Origin: an uncultured Gemmatimonadota bacterium
GTDB lineage: Bacteria > Gemmatimonadota > Gemmatimonadetes > Gemmatimonadales > Gemmatimonadaceae
Length of the DNA: 30,517 bases
NCBI GenBank assembly: GCA_946480295.1
Contig: CAMLIT010000044.1
Span: forward strand, 1 to 30,517
Direction of reading: 5' to 3'
The first letter of the stretch is position 1. Each line of letters opens with the position of its first letter. Shown here piece by piece: positions 1 through 7,999 of the stretch. The translations under genes were made by a program, and so were the position numbers. Under the pieces are notes generated by a model. That model searched no databases and was not told the DNA's origin. It saw only the letters and a list, made by a program, of their open reading frames with translations.

Positions 1-80
1 AGGTCCCGCGCGTGGAAGAGAACGCCTCGATCCGCACCGACGTCCCCGGCCACCGCGGGAGCGAGCGCGGTTGCGGACAT
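1..80 (-). CDS. Start of an unidentified gene leaving the left edge
   Basis: On the minus strand an ATG at 80 opens a frame with no stop down to base 1, about 26 codons beginning MSATALAPAVAGDV and reaching VLFHARDL at the edge. A GGGGGAG Shine-Dalgarno-like stretch lies four bases upstream of the ATG, which is the main support. It would lie downstream of the dienelactone hydrolase-like gene on the same strand, about 120 bases after its stop. Too little is visible to name a family. It could also be a chance frame in GC-rich DNA. Confidence 0.35.
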   Translation of the reverse strand, partial: MSATALAPAVAGDVGADRGVLFHARD

Positions 81-200
81 CGCTCCCCCAGCCGGATTGC
101 CTGTCGCGGCGCGTACAGGGACAAGCTGGTGGTGGAGCGGCGAGTTGTCTGTCGGTGGAAAGGAGCGCCGGGGTGGGCGTTCAGCCCGACCCCCCGGCGC

Positions 201-917
201 TCAGGGGATGGCGTCGGCGAAGAAGGCCAGCATCAGCGCCCACGAGTCCCGCGCCGCCTCCGGCTGGTACACCGGGCGCTGGTCGTTGAAGAAGCCGTGG
301 TCCGCGTCGGAGAACTCGACGTTCACGAAGCGCTTGCCGGCCGCGCGCAGCGCGTCGGCGACGGCCTGGTGGTGTTCCGGCTTGATGTTCCGGTCCTTGC
401 CGCCCCAGTAGAAGAGCTGACGTCCGTGCAGGCTGGCGGCGCGGTCGAGGAGCCCCGGCGCGATGCCGCCCCCGTAGTACGAGACCGACGCGGCGAGGGG
501 GATGGCGGAGTTGGCGAGATAGGCCGCGCGTCCGCCCATGCAGAACCCGACCGCGCCGGTGCGCGCGCCGTCGACCCCTCCCTCGCCGGTCAGCCAGTCG
601 TGCGCGGCGCGCACGTCGGCGATGGTGCCCTCGGGCGTCAGCGCGCGGATGTGCGGCATCACCGACGGGAAGTCGTCGTAGGGCCCGTCGAAGCCGGGGG
701 CGGTGCGATGAAAGAGCTCCGGCGCGATCGCGACGTACCCCTGCCGGGCGAAGCGCTCGGCGACGTCGCGGATGTGAGCGTTGACGCCGAAGGCCTCCTG
801 CAGCACGAGCATTCCGGCGCGCTTCCGGTCGGGGGCACCTGCGTCGGGGCGCGCGACGTACGCGCGCATGCTGGTACCGTCGCTGATGGACAGCTGGACG
901 TAGCTGGTGTCGGGCAT
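201..917 (-). CDS. Dienelactone hydrolase family protein
   Basis: An alpha/beta-hydrolase of the dienelactone hydrolase family, expected to be cytosolic and to hydrolyse an ester or lactone substrate; the true substrate is not readable from sequence. The 238 residues match the usual family length. The nucleophile elbow GFCMGG carries Cys126, as in true dienelactone hydrolases rather than Ser esterases. Asp175 in GGKDRNI and His207 in DADHGFF complete the triad. The N-terminal strand SYVQLSISDGTSMRAYVARP and the LVLQEAFG oxyanion region are typical. I prefer the ATG at 917 because the domain begins right after it. A TTG at 953 would add 12 residues, and neither start has a convincing Shine-Dalgarno. 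No signal peptide is seen. Confidence 0.9.
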   Translation of the reverse strand: MPDTSYVQLSISDGTSMRAYVARPDAGAPDRKRAGMLVLQEAFGVNAHIRDVAERFARQGYVAIAPELFHRTAPGFDGPYDDFPSVMPHIRALTPEGTIADVRAAHDWLTGEGGVDGARTGAVGFCMGGRAAYLANSAIPLAASVSYYGGGIAPGLLDRAASLHGRQLFYWGGKDRNIKPEHHQAVADALRAAGKRFVNVEFSDADHGFFNDQRPVYQPEAARDSWALMLAFFADAIP

Positions 918-1068
918 GGAGGGGATCGTGGTCGGCGCCGGCGCCTGCTGCAAGATCCGGCCCGAGCGTGCGCGGCATCACCGCCCGGCGGCGCGCCGCA
1001 TCGCATCGTGATGCCCCTCGCGCCGCAAGCTGGCGCGGGCCCCCACCTCATCCCATCAGGAGCAGCAG

Positions 1069-1725
1069 ATGCGGTTCAGCAGCAAGCTTCCCCTCGTCCT
1101 GTCGCTCGCGTTCGCGCTGCCCGTGGCGCTCGCGGCGCAGGCGCCGCGCCACGACCCGAAGCCCGCCGCGATCTGCCGCGACGGCACTCGCTCGGCGATC
1201 TCGGGGCGCGGCGCGTGCGCGGGGCACTCGGGCGTGGCGGTGCACCACGAAGCCAGACGCGCCAGGAAGCACGCGAAGCCGGCGAAGTCGAAGATGAAGA
1301 CGAAGACGAAACCGGCGACGGCGCAGGCCCGGACGAAGCGCGCCAGCCACCGGGAAAGACTCGCCCAGAGGCACACGACGGCGCACGAGAAGGCGCACAC
1401 GAGGGCGCACGAGAAGGCGCATACGCACGCGCGCGAGAAGGCGCACGAGAACGAGCACGCCAGGGCGAAGGCGCTGGCGAAGGCGCACCCGCGGCCGAAG
1501 GCAAAGCACGCGCCGAAGCCCGACGGCAAGCCGGCGACGAAGGTCGCGGCGAGGAGCACCACCAGGGACACGGCGCGCTCGACGAGTCTCCGCGCGCGAC
1601 GGAAGGTGGCCCGCAGCGAGATCCGCATCGCCACCATGGCCGCGCACTTCCGCTGCAAGGACGGCTCGGTGTCCGAGGCCGCGTCGCGCGAGACGGCGTG
1701 CGTCGGCCACGGCGGCGCGCAATAG
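1069..1725 (+). CDS. Secreted Lys/His/Ala-rich protein with two DUF3761-like ends
   Basis: Function unknown. Residues 1-23 form a signal peptide (basic start, LPLVLSLAFALPVALA core, cut before QAP), so the 218-residue product is expected in the periplasm or outside. Two short Cys-pair modules resemble DUF3761: Cys36/Cys50 (ICRDGT..GACAGHSG) and Cys196/Cys211 (FRCKDG..TACVGHGG). Between them lies a strongly basic linker of about 120 residues with reiterated HEKAHTRAHEKAHTHAREKAHE, resembling histone H1 tails and rich in possible metal-binding His. AGGAGCAGCAG precedes the ATG and fixes the start. The DNA repeats of GCGCACGAGAAG encode this linker and are not an independent element. DNA, anionic polymer or metal binding are possible roles, all inferred. 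Confidence 0.85.
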   Translation: MRFSSKLPLVLSLAFALPVALAAQAPRHDPKPAAICRDGTRSAISGRGACAGHSGVAVHHEARRARKHAKPAKSKMKTKTKPATAQARTKRASHRERLAQRHTTAHEKAHTRAHEKAHTHAREKAHENEHARAKALAKAHPRPKAKHAPKPDGKPATKVAARSTTRDTARSTSLRARRKVARSEIRIATMAAHFRCKDGSVSEAASRETACVGHGGAQ

Positions 1726-1732
1726 CGAAGGA

Positions 1733-2287
1733 CTACGCGCCCGGTGCGGGGATGCGCGCCTCGCGCACCACGCGCCAGCGGTCGCCGCTCCCGACGATCT
1801 GATAGGCGCGCTCGAACCGGAGCGCCTCGGACGGCTGATCAGGCGCGGTGCGGTACTTCACCACCCCGAGATACACCTCGACGGTGTCCCCGCCGCGGCG
1901 GAAGACCGGCGAGAAGCGCACGACGTAGCCCGGTGCCGCGGCGCGGCACACGGGCACGGCGCGCTCGCCGCGCGGCGTCTTGCAGGTGCCGCGCACCACG
2001 CCTCCCAGCCGCAGCGCGGCGATGATCGCCGGCGGCAGCGGGTCGCCCCCCACCCAGCCGTCGCCGCGCGGGAGGTACTGGGGATCGACGAGGAGCGAGA
2101 GCCCCGGACCGACATCGAACGCGCCGCCGACCGCGACCTGGTACGCGCGCGCCTGCGCGCGCGGGGGCAGCTCGGCAATGGCGAGCCCGTGACCGCGCAC
2201 CTGCCCCGCGTACGGATCGCCCGACGTGCACGCGCCGGCGAGCGCGGACGCGAGGAGAACGCCGACGACGACTGGACGAGATGTCAC
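1733..2287 (-). CDS. Hypothetical lipoprotein
   Basis: I do not recognise the family. The GTG at 2287 is chosen because CCGGAG lies eight bases upstream and because it places a signal peptide at the N-terminus (TSRPVVVGVLLASALAGAC), with Cys about 20 as a probable lipid-attachment site. The lipobox is imperfect (A-G-A-C). The mature part of about 165 residues has Pro/Gly-rich beta-like segments (LSLLVDPQYLPRGDGWVGG, YVVRFSPVFRRGGDTVEVYLGVVKYRT) and two further Cys that could form a disulfide. The C-terminus, with GDRWRVVREARIPAP, looks like an assay-type beta domain but gives no catalytic motif. It is divergently transcribed from the TonB-dependent receptor, with about 164 bases shared upstream. 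An earlier in-frame start at 2356 would bury the signal peptide. Confidence 0.75.
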   Translation of the reverse strand: MTSRPVVVGVLLASALAGACTSGDPYAGQVRGHGLAIAELPPRAQARAYQVAVGGAFDVGPGLSLLVDPQYLPRGDGWVGGDPLPPAIIAALRLGGVVRGTCKTPRGERAVPVCRAAAPGYVVRFSPVFRRGGDTVEVYLGVVKYRTAPDQPSEALRFERAYQIVGSGDRWRVVREARIPAPGA

Positions 2288-2451
2288 GTGCGATGCTCCG
2301 GTTGGGATGGCTGGAATTCGGTGGGCGTCGAGGAGAAGATACGATTGCCCAGCCATGGAGAATGCGAGATGAGCCGAGCCGGTCTCGGTGCCGAACGAAG
2401 GATACTACCCCCATCGCCGATTCCCGCTCCGCCTCGCGCGGGAGCACGCCG

Positions 2452-4245
2452 GTGATCCGCCTCACAATCCCGCCTCTCGTCATGCTGCTCGCCGCCGCGG
2501 CCGCGCCGCTCGCGGCGCAGCGGCCGGCGACGCCCCTCGACACGGTGCGCGTGACGGTGAGCTCGCGCGCGCCGGCCGCCGCGGAGACGCGCTCGGTGCG
2601 CGTGATCACGCGCGCGGAGATCGAGCGCAGCCCTTCGCGCGACGTCGCGGAGCTGCTGGAGACGGCGCTCGGCATGGACGAGCAGACGCGATCGCCCGCG
2701 TCGGCCGACCTCTCGATCCGCGGCTCGTCGGTGGAGCAGGTGCTGGTGCTCGTGGACGGGCAGCGCATGACGGACCAGCAGTCGGGGCACTTCGACCTCG
2801 ATCTCGCCGTGCCGCTCGACGTGATCGATCACGTGGAGATCCTGCGCGGGCCCGGGTCGACGCTCTACGGTCCGGCGGCGGTGGGCGGCGTGGTCGACAT
2901 CGTCACGCGCCGCGATGTCGGCTGGTCGCGCGCCGACCTGCGCGCGGGGAGCTTCGGCACGGTGGGCGGCTCGGTGGCGGGAGCGGCGCGCCTGCTCGGC
3001 CTGTCCACGCGCGCCGGGCTCCACGTCGAGCGCTCGGACGGCCATCGCGACGACACCGACTATCGCGTGCTCCAGGGGACGCTCTCCGCGGAGCGCGCGA
3101 TCGGCGAGGGGCGCCTGCTCGCCGACGCGGGGGTCGGCGTGCGCGACTTCGGCGCGGGGGACTTCTATGGCCCGTACCGCTCGTACGAGGACACGCACGC
3201 GACGACGGGCTCGTTGCGCTGGGATTCCGCCCCGCTCGGCGGCTGGACGCTCGACGCGAGCGCCGCGACGCGCCGGCACGGCGACCTGTTCACGCTCCTG
3301 CGCGACCAGCCGTCGGTATACCAGAACCATCACGTCTCCTGGCAGAGCGACGCCGAGGCGGTGGCGCGCCGCACGAGCGGCGCGCTGTCGCTGGTGCTCG
3401 GCGCCGACGGCTCCGACCTCCGCCTGACGAGCGCGCGCCTGGGCGACCGGCGCGAGGAGCGGGGCGCGGGGTTCGGCGAGCTGTCGTGGGCGCCGTCGCG
3501 GCTGGTGGTGCGCGGCGGCGTGCGCGGCGACTGGTCGTCGGCGTTCGGCGGCATGTGCTCGCCGTCGCTGTCGGCGTCGGTCCCGCTGGCGCAGGGGTTC
3601 GCGCTGCGGGCATCGGTGGACCGGGGCTTCCGCGAGCCGACGTGGACGGAGCGCTACTACCAGGATCCGGTGAACGTCGGGGATCCGGCGCTCGCCCCGG
3701 AGCGCTTCTGGGCCGGCGAGGTCGGCGCGCGCGCGTCGGGCGCGCACGGCTTCCACCTCGACGCGGCGGGCTATCTGCGCCGCGCCACGGATCTCATCGA
3801 CTGGGCGCGGCCGCAGGGCGACACGAGCGGCGTGTGGCGGTCGATGAACGTGGAGCGCGCGACCTATCGCGGATTGGAGGTCGAGACGGGCCTCGTCGCG
3901 CCGCTCGGCATCGAGTGGACGGCGCGCGGGTCGTGGCTCGCCTTCGACGCGGCGGGGGTGTCGGGCTACACGGGCAAGTACGCCCTGCGGCCGGCGACGC
4001 GCTCGCTCGGCGGCTCGGTGTCGGCGCCCCTCGGGCGCGTGCGCCTGACGCTGGACGCGGTGGACCTCGCGCACCCCGGCGAGGCGAGCTACCTGTACGC
4101 CACGGCGCGGCTGTCGCTGCGGGCGGGCGCGACCCGCGTCACGCTCGACGCGCTCAACCTGGCCAACGCGCACTACCTGGACGCGGCGGCGGAGCCCGCG
4201 GCGGGTCGCGCGCTCTTCGTCGGCATCAGCCGCGAGATCCGGTAG
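2452..4245 (+). CDS. TonB-dependent outer-membrane receptor, BtuB-like
   Basis: An outer-membrane beta-barrel that imports a scarce ligand using TonB energy. After a signal peptide (LLAAAAAPLAAQ) there is a TonB-box-like segment (LDTVRVTVSS), then the plug domain: EIERSPSRDVAELLETALG, LSIRGSSVEQVLVLVDGQRM, and VEILRGPGSTLYGPAAVGGVVDIVTRR. The barrel follows, with FREPTWTERYYQDPVNVGDPALAPERFWAGEVG, a conserved receptor pattern. The length of 597 residues and these motifs are closest to cobalamin receptors (BtuB, about 600), but the ligand is not proven. The GTG at 2452 is preferred because GGGAG sits seven bases upstream and the signal peptide follows. An in-frame ATG at 2281 would add 57 residues of non-signal sequence. 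The C-terminus ends in Arg rather than the usual aromatic residue. Confidence 0.9.
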   Translation: MIRLTIPPLVMLLAAAAAPLAAQRPATPLDTVRVTVSSRAPAAAETRSVRVITRAEIERSPSRDVAELLETALGMDEQTRSPASADLSIRGSSVEQVLVLVDGQRMTDQQSGHFDLDLAVPLDVIDHVEILRGPGSTLYGPAAVGGVVDIVTRRDVGWSRADLRAGSFGTVGGSVAGAARLLGLSTRAGLHVERSDGHRDDTDYRVLQGTLSAERAIGEGRLLADAGVGVRDFGAGDFYGPYRSYEDTHATTGSLRWDSAPLGGWTLDASAATRRHGDLFTLLRDQPSVYQNHHVSWQSDAEAVARRTSGALSLVLGADGSDLRLTSARLGDRREERGAGFGELSWAPSRLVVRGGVRGDWSSAFGGMCSPSLSASVPLAQGFALRASVDRGFREPTWTERYYQDPVNVGDPALAPERFWAGEVGARASGAHGFHLDAAGYLRRATDLIDWARPQGDTSGVWRSMNVERATYRGLEVETGLVAPLGIEWTARGSWLAFDAAGVSGYTGKYALRPATRSLGGSVSAPLGRVRLTLDAVDLAHPGEASYLYATARLSLRAGATRVTLDALNLANAHYLDAAAEPAAGRALFVGISREIR

Positions 4246-4332
4246 CGAGGCGCGCGCCGCGCGAGCGGCCCGGGCTGTGCGGCGGGTCACGCTGGACCGT
4301 CGCCGGTCCTGTTAGTATGGTGGACGCCAGCC

Positions 4333-4360
4333 GCGGCGCCTCGCTGCCCTGAGGCGCCGC
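4333..4360 (+). repeat. Perfect 10-bp hairpin upstream of a lipoprotein gene
   Basis: Arms 4333-4342 (GCGGCGCCTC) and 4351-4360 are exact reverse complements around an 8-base loop. No T-tract follows, so it is not an intrinsic terminator. A TAGTAT hexamer at 4313-4318 may be a -10 element, which would put the hairpin in the 5' leader, about 13 bases before the GGGAG ribosome-binding site. It could stabilise the mRNA, act as an operator or end the receptor transcript. Confidence 0.5.
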
Positions 4361-4382
4361 GCCACCACAGCAGGGAGAACCC

Positions 4383-5192
4383 ATGCACCGAATCCGTTCG
4401 CACCGCACCGCCGCGCGCCTGGTGGCGCTGCTCGGCGCCGCCGTCTTCGCCGCCGCCTGTTCGTCCGACACGGCGCCGTCGGCGTCGCAGCAGCTCGACG
4501 TCAGCGCCGTCCTCGGCTCGATGACCGTGCCCGGCATGAGCGACGCCGTCTCGGCCACCTCCACCACCGCCTCGTCGGCCGACGTGGACGCGCCGGCGAT
4601 CGTCCCCAGCACGTGCACCTACTCGTCCACGAGCCAGAGCTTCGACTGCCCCGCGGTGACCGTGCACGGCCTGACGATCACGCGGTCGTTCACGCTGCTC
4701 GACGCGCAGGGCCAGCCGCAGTCGGCGGCGGACAAGGCGACGACCGACGGCGTCCGCACCGAGACGACGGTCTCCGGCACGGTGACGATGCACAACGGCT
4801 CGATGACCGTGGACGGGCACAAGGTCCTGACGCTCACCGGCCTGCTCGCCAACACGCCCCTGCTCAACGGCACGGACAACTCGACGATGAACGGCACGAT
4901 GACGTCGGGCTCGACGTCCACGCCCTTCACGATGACCGAGACGGGGAAGATCGAGGGTCTCGCGATCCCGCCCAAGGGGAGCACCACCCACTACCCGAAG
5001 AGCGGTACGGTGACCATGTCGATGACGTCGACGTTCGGCCAGACGGGCGCGACGACGACGACGACCAGCTCCTTCCAGCTGAAGTTCGACGGCACCAACT
5101 TCGCCACGCTGCAGATCAGCAACTCGCTCGGCGTGGAGATCTGCACGATCGACCTCACCGGGCAGACCGCTCCGAGCTGCCAGCAGCAGTAG
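4383..5192 (+). CDS. Hypothetical Thr/Ser-rich lipoprotein
   Basis: Family not recognised. The ATG follows GGGAGA with good spacing. Residues 1-28 are a basic n-region plus LVALLGAAVFAAAC, a lipoprotein-type signal with Cys at about 27, followed by SSDTAPSAS as a flexible tether. The rest of the 269-residue product is Thr/Ser/Gly-rich and of low complexity in places (TTTTTSSF, DNSTMNGTMTSGSTST), with alternating polar and hydrophobic residues that suggest a beta-rich domain. Four Cys outside the lipobox (STCTY.., FDCPA, EICTI, PSCQQQ) could form two disulfides. It ends with QQQ just before a strong terminator, so it is a single-gene unit. A surface or periplasmic binding role is only a guess. 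Confidence 0.85.
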   Translation: MHRIRSHRTAARLVALLGAAVFAAACSSDTAPSASQQLDVSAVLGSMTVPGMSDAVSATSTTASSADVDAPAIVPSTCTYSSTSQSFDCPAVTVHGLTITRSFTLLDAQGQPQSAADKATTDGVRTETTVSGTVTMHNGSMTVDGHKVLTLTGLLANTPLLNGTDNSTMNGTMTSGSTSTPFTMTETGKIEGLAIPPKGSTTHYPKSGTVTMSMTSTFGQTGATTTTTSSFQLKFDGTNFATLQISNSLGVEICTIDLTGQTAPSCQQQ

Positions 5193-5215
5193 CGCCGGGC
5201 ACGATCGACCTGACG

Positions 5216-5250
5216 AAGAAGGCGCGCCGGACTCCCGGCGCGCCTTCTTT
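5216..5250 (+). terminator. Intrinsic terminator after the lipoprotein gene
   Basis: A perfect 15-bp stem (5216-5230 with 5235-5249) closes on the four-base loop ACTC and runs into TTCTTTCGTTCG. It begins 23 bases after the stop codon. Read on the other strand it also has an A/T-containing tail and could serve the small minus-strand gene that ends at 5277, so it may be bidirectional. Confidence 0.9.
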
Positions 5251-5276
5251 CGTTCGTGCATGTGCACGTCGGCGGC

Positions 5277-5555
5277 TCAGCGGTAGCCGCCCCGCTTGCC
5301 CCCGCGGCCGCGATGACGGTCGCGCCCGACGAGGTGGTCGACCTCGTAACGGTTCAGATCTATGGCGCGCTCGATTCGCTCGCCCGCCTGGCCCGCGTCG
5401 AGCCCGGTGTCCTCCACCGCGCCGCCGAGCCTGACATCATCCTCCAGATAGTCCACGCCCTTCGGGTCGAGCAGGAGATCGTCGACATCGTCCTGCTTCA
5501 CCTTGAAATGGCCGTCGCGATCTCGTCCGTTGTGCGGTTTGTGGCGATCTGCCAT
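5277..5555 (-). CDS. Small charged hypothetical protein
   Basis: A 92-residue protein with no family I recognise. The ATG at 5555 is preceded by GAGGAGG ten bases upstream, a strong ribosome-binding site. The N-terminus is basic (MADRHKPHNGRDRDGHF), the middle is acidic (KQDDVDDLLLDPKGVDYLEDDVRLGGAVEDTG), and the C-terminus is Arg/Gly/His-rich (GRDRHRGRGGKRGGYR), like an RNA- or DNA-binding tail. There is no signal peptide or membrane segment. It lies just upstream (to the left) of a convergent terminator and downstream of the arabinofuranosidase gene on the same strand, with a 90-base gap. Confidence 0.7.
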   Translation of the reverse strand: MADRHKPHNGRDRDGHFKVKQDDVDDLLLDPKGVDYLEDDVRLGGAVEDTGLDAGQAGERIERAIDLNRYEVDHLVGRDRHRGRGGKRGGYR

Positions 5556-5645
5556 GACTGCTGCGCCTCCTCTGCGCCTCGGAAGGCGCGGACCGCGACG
5601 GTGCGGCCCGCGCTCGCGAGGATCAGGGGAGCAAGGCGCGTGCTC

Positions 5646-7205
5646 TCACTGCAGCTCGAGCACGACGACCGACTTGGACGGCAGCTCGACCGTGAGCCGG
5701 TCGCCGGCGAGCCGAGCGCCCGTGAACGGCGCGAGGTGCACCGCGTCCGGCTGCTCGAAGGTGTTGTGCGCGCCCATCGTCGACCCGGTGAGGATGCGCC
5801 CGCTCACGGCGTGCACGTTCGCGCCGCGCAGCTCGGCGTGCACCGTGCGCGACCGGTTCGGGTCGAGGTTCACGAGGCTGATGTGGATCTTCCCCGTCCT
5901 GTCGCGCGACGCGGAGGCGCTCACCGCCGGCACCGACTCGCCGCCGAACTCGTAGCGGCCCGCATCGAGCGAGATCGGGAGCATCACCGCGTCCTGGTGG
6001 ACCGTGTACAGCTCGAAGACATAGTACGTCGGCGTCAGGATCATCTGGTCGCCGCGCGTCAGGATCATCGACTGCAGCACGTTCACCGCCTGCGCGATGT
6101 TCGCCATGCGCACGCGATCCGCGTGGTTGTTGAAGATGTTGAGCGTGGCCCCCGCGACCACGGCGTCGCGCATCGTGTTCTGCTGGTACAGGAAGCCCGG
6201 GTTCGTCCCCGGCTCGACGTCGTGCCACATCCCCCACTCGCCGACGACGAGCGCGACGCGCTTGTTCGGATCGTAGTGGTCCATGATCGCCGAGTGGCGC
6301 TCCACCAGCTCCTCCATGTGCAGCGCCTTCTGCATCGCGACGAACCACTCCCGCTCGGTGAAGTCGGTGGCCGACCCCTTGTGTGCCCACGACCCGACCA
6401 CCGTGTAGTAGTGCAGGTCGAGGCCATCGATCATCCTGCCGGCGTCGCGCATCATGACCTCGGTCCAGTGGTAGTCGGCGCTGTTCGGACCGGAGGCGAT
6501 GCGGAAGGCGCGCGTGTGCCCGTACGACGGGAGGAAGGTCGCGTAGCGCCTGTACTCGTTGGCGTAGTACTCCGGCGTCATGCTGCCGCCGCACCCCCAG
6601 CTCTCGTTGCCCACGCCCCAGATGCGCACGTCGAACGGCGCGTCCTGGCCGTTCTTCCGCCGCAGGTCGGCCATCGGGCTCTTGCCGGGGAAGTTCAGGT
6701 ACTCCCACCAGTCGGCCATCTCCTGCACGGTGCCGCTGCCGACGTTGCCGACGACGAACGGCTCCGCGCCGATCCGCCGCACGAGCTCCATGTACTCGTG
6801 CGTGCCGAAGCTGTTGTCCTCGGTGACGCCGCCCCACATGGTGTTCACGATCGTCGGCCGGTCCGCGCGCGGGCCGATGCCGTCCCTCCAGTGATACCGG
6901 TCGGCGAAGCAGCCGCCCGGCCAGCGGATGTTCGGCACCTTGATCCGCCGCATCGCCTCGATGACGTCGTCGCGCAGGTGCCACTGCCCCGTACCGGCCT
7001 TCGTCCAGAAGCCGTCGTAGATGCCGCGCCCGAGGTGCTCGGCGAACTGCCCGTAGATCTGGCGGCTGATCGTGTCGCGTCCGAGGTCGGCGTCGACGAT
7101 GAGCCGGACGGCGGTGTCGCGGGCCGGCGGCTGCTGCTGCGCGACGAGGGGTGAGGAGAGCGCGAGCGCGAGGCCCAGCGCGGGGAGCGCGATCCTGGGA
7201 ATCAT
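5646..7205 (-). CDS. Secreted alpha-L-arabinofuranosidase, GH51 family
   Basis: A retaining glycoside hydrolase expected to release terminal arabinofuranosyl groups from arabinan or arabinoxylan. The family is read from its motifs: [18 protein letters not shown] near the N-terminus, [20 protein letters not shown], the acid/base Glu201 in [12 protein letters not shown], and the nucleophile Glu323 in [12 protein letters not shown]-terminal beta-sandwich follows (residues about 390-519, with [23 protein letters not shown]). The length of 519 is normal for GH51. Residues 1-23 ([19 protein letters not shown]) form a signal peptide, so it acts outside the cytoplasm, whereas many GH51 enzymes are intracellular. 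No Shine-Dalgarno is obvious before the ATG at 7205. No sugar transporter or regulator sits next to it. Confidence 0.92.
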   Translation of the reverse strand: MIPRIALPALGLALALSSPLVAQQQPPARDTAVRLIVDADLGRDTISRQIYGQFAEHLGRGIYDGFWTKAGTGQWHLRDDVIEAMRRIKVPNIRWPGGCFADRYHWRDGIGPRADRPTIVNTMWGGVTEDNSFGTHEYMELVRRIGAEPFVVGNVGSGTVQEMADWWEYLNFPGKSPMADLRRKNGQDAPFDVRIWGVGNESWGCGGSMTPEYYANEYRRYATFLPSYGHTRAFRIASGPNSADYHWTEVMMRDAGRMIDGLDLHYYTVVGSWAHKGSATDFTEREWFVAMQKALHMEELVERHSAIMDHYDPNKRVALVVGEWGMWHDVEPGTNPGFLYQQNTMRDAVVAGATLNIFNNHADRVRMANIAQAVNVLQSMILTRGDQMILTPTYYVFELYTVHQDAVMLPISLDAGRYEFGGESVPAVSASASRDRTGKIHISLVNLDPNRSRTVHAELRGANVHAVSGRILTGSTMGAHNTFEQPDAVHLAPFTGARLAGDRLTVELPSKSVVVLELQ

Positions 7206-7319
7206 GGGCGGGGTCGGGGTGAGAATCGTGGAAGGTGCCTGAACTTCCGCATTCCGCCGCGCCTGCGCAATGTTCGCGTCCCTGCTTCCCCGTCACTCCA
7301 CATCGCACGCCGCATCGTC

Positions 7320-7877
7320 ATGCATCCGCGCCTCGAGGAGCTCTCGACCTACCTGGACGACCAGCGCCGCGCCCTGCGCGCCGTCGTCGACGCCGTCCCC
7401 GCGCCGCGGCGCTCGCGACGCCCCGCGGAAGACCGCTGGTCGGTGGCGGAGACGCTGGAGCACCTCGCCATCGTCGAGGGGAGCATCGCCTCGCTGATCT
7501 CGTCGACCGTCGCCGCGGCGCGGGCGCGGGGACTCGGAGCGGAGACGGAGACGAGCTCCGCGCTCGCCATGCTCGACCTGGCTCGCCTGCGCGATCGCAA
7601 CCGGCGCGTGCAGGCATCGGCGCGCGCGACGCCGACCGGCACGCTCGACGCGACGGCCGCATGGGCGGCGCTCGAGGCGTCGCGCGAGCGGCTGCGCGCC
7701 GCGATGCACGGCGCCGACGGCCTCGCCCTTGGCACGCTCTCCGCGCCGAATGCGGCGCTCGGTCCGCTGAACCTCTATCAGTGGATCGCCTTTGTCGGCG
7801 CGCACGAAGGCAGGCACGCGCTCCAGATCGCGGAGACCGCGGCGGCGCTGGACGCCGCCGACGCGCAGCGCGCCTAG
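7320..7877 (+). CDS. DinB/YfiT-like metal-binding four-helix protein
   Basis: A 185-residue, almost entirely helical protein of the DinB superfamily, cytosolic. The three His expected for the metal site are present: His48 in the ETLEHLAIVEG helix, and His162 and His166 in the AHEGRH helix. RWSVAETLEHLA is the typical DinB_2 signature. Members include thiol-dependent S-transferases and many uncharacterised proteins, so no reaction can be assigned. The ATG at 7320 has no clear Shine-Dalgarno, and it is divergent from the arabinofuranosidase across 114 bases. It is followed 122 bases later by the kinase gene on the same strand. Confidence 0.85.
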   Translation: MHPRLEELSTYLDDQRRALRAVVDAVPAPRRSRRPAEDRWSVAETLEHLAIVEGSIASLISSTVAAARARGLGAETETSSALAMLDLARLRDRNRRVQASARATPTGTLDATAAWAALEASRERLRAAMHGADGLALGTLSAPNAALGPLNLYQWIAFVGAHEGRHALQIAETAAALDAADAQRA

Positions 7878-7963
7878 CGCGCCTTGCGCGCTTCGTCGCG
7901 CCTCGCGTCCGCAGGAGGACGCGCGCCTCGCTCCATCCTCTGGCCGGTGCCGTCGGCCGGCGG

Positions 7964-7969
7964 TACATT
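7964..7969 (+). promoter_or_regulatory. Candidate -10 element of the kinase gene
   Basis: TACATT lies 30 bases before the kinase start codon. The same hexamer is the probable -10 of the riboswitch promoter (13604-13609) and lies just before the lipoprotein gene at 28815. No convincing -35 is visible here. Confidence 0.35.
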
Positions 7970-7999
7970 GGCGTGCCGTTCTCCGTGGCCGAGGGCTCG

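Noticed and set aside
1370..1460. Tandem GCGCACGAGAAG-type DNA repeats, considered as a CRISPR or satellite
   Set aside because: They are in frame and encode the HEKAH repeats of the secreted basic protein. There are no unique spacers.
12..1802. Very long open frame on the plus strand across the first 1.8 kb
   Set aside because: It covers the antisense of the hydrolase gene and another frame of the DUF3761-like gene. Its composition (Arg/Gly/Ala/Pro-rich) is that of a GC-rich shadow, with no recognisable domain.
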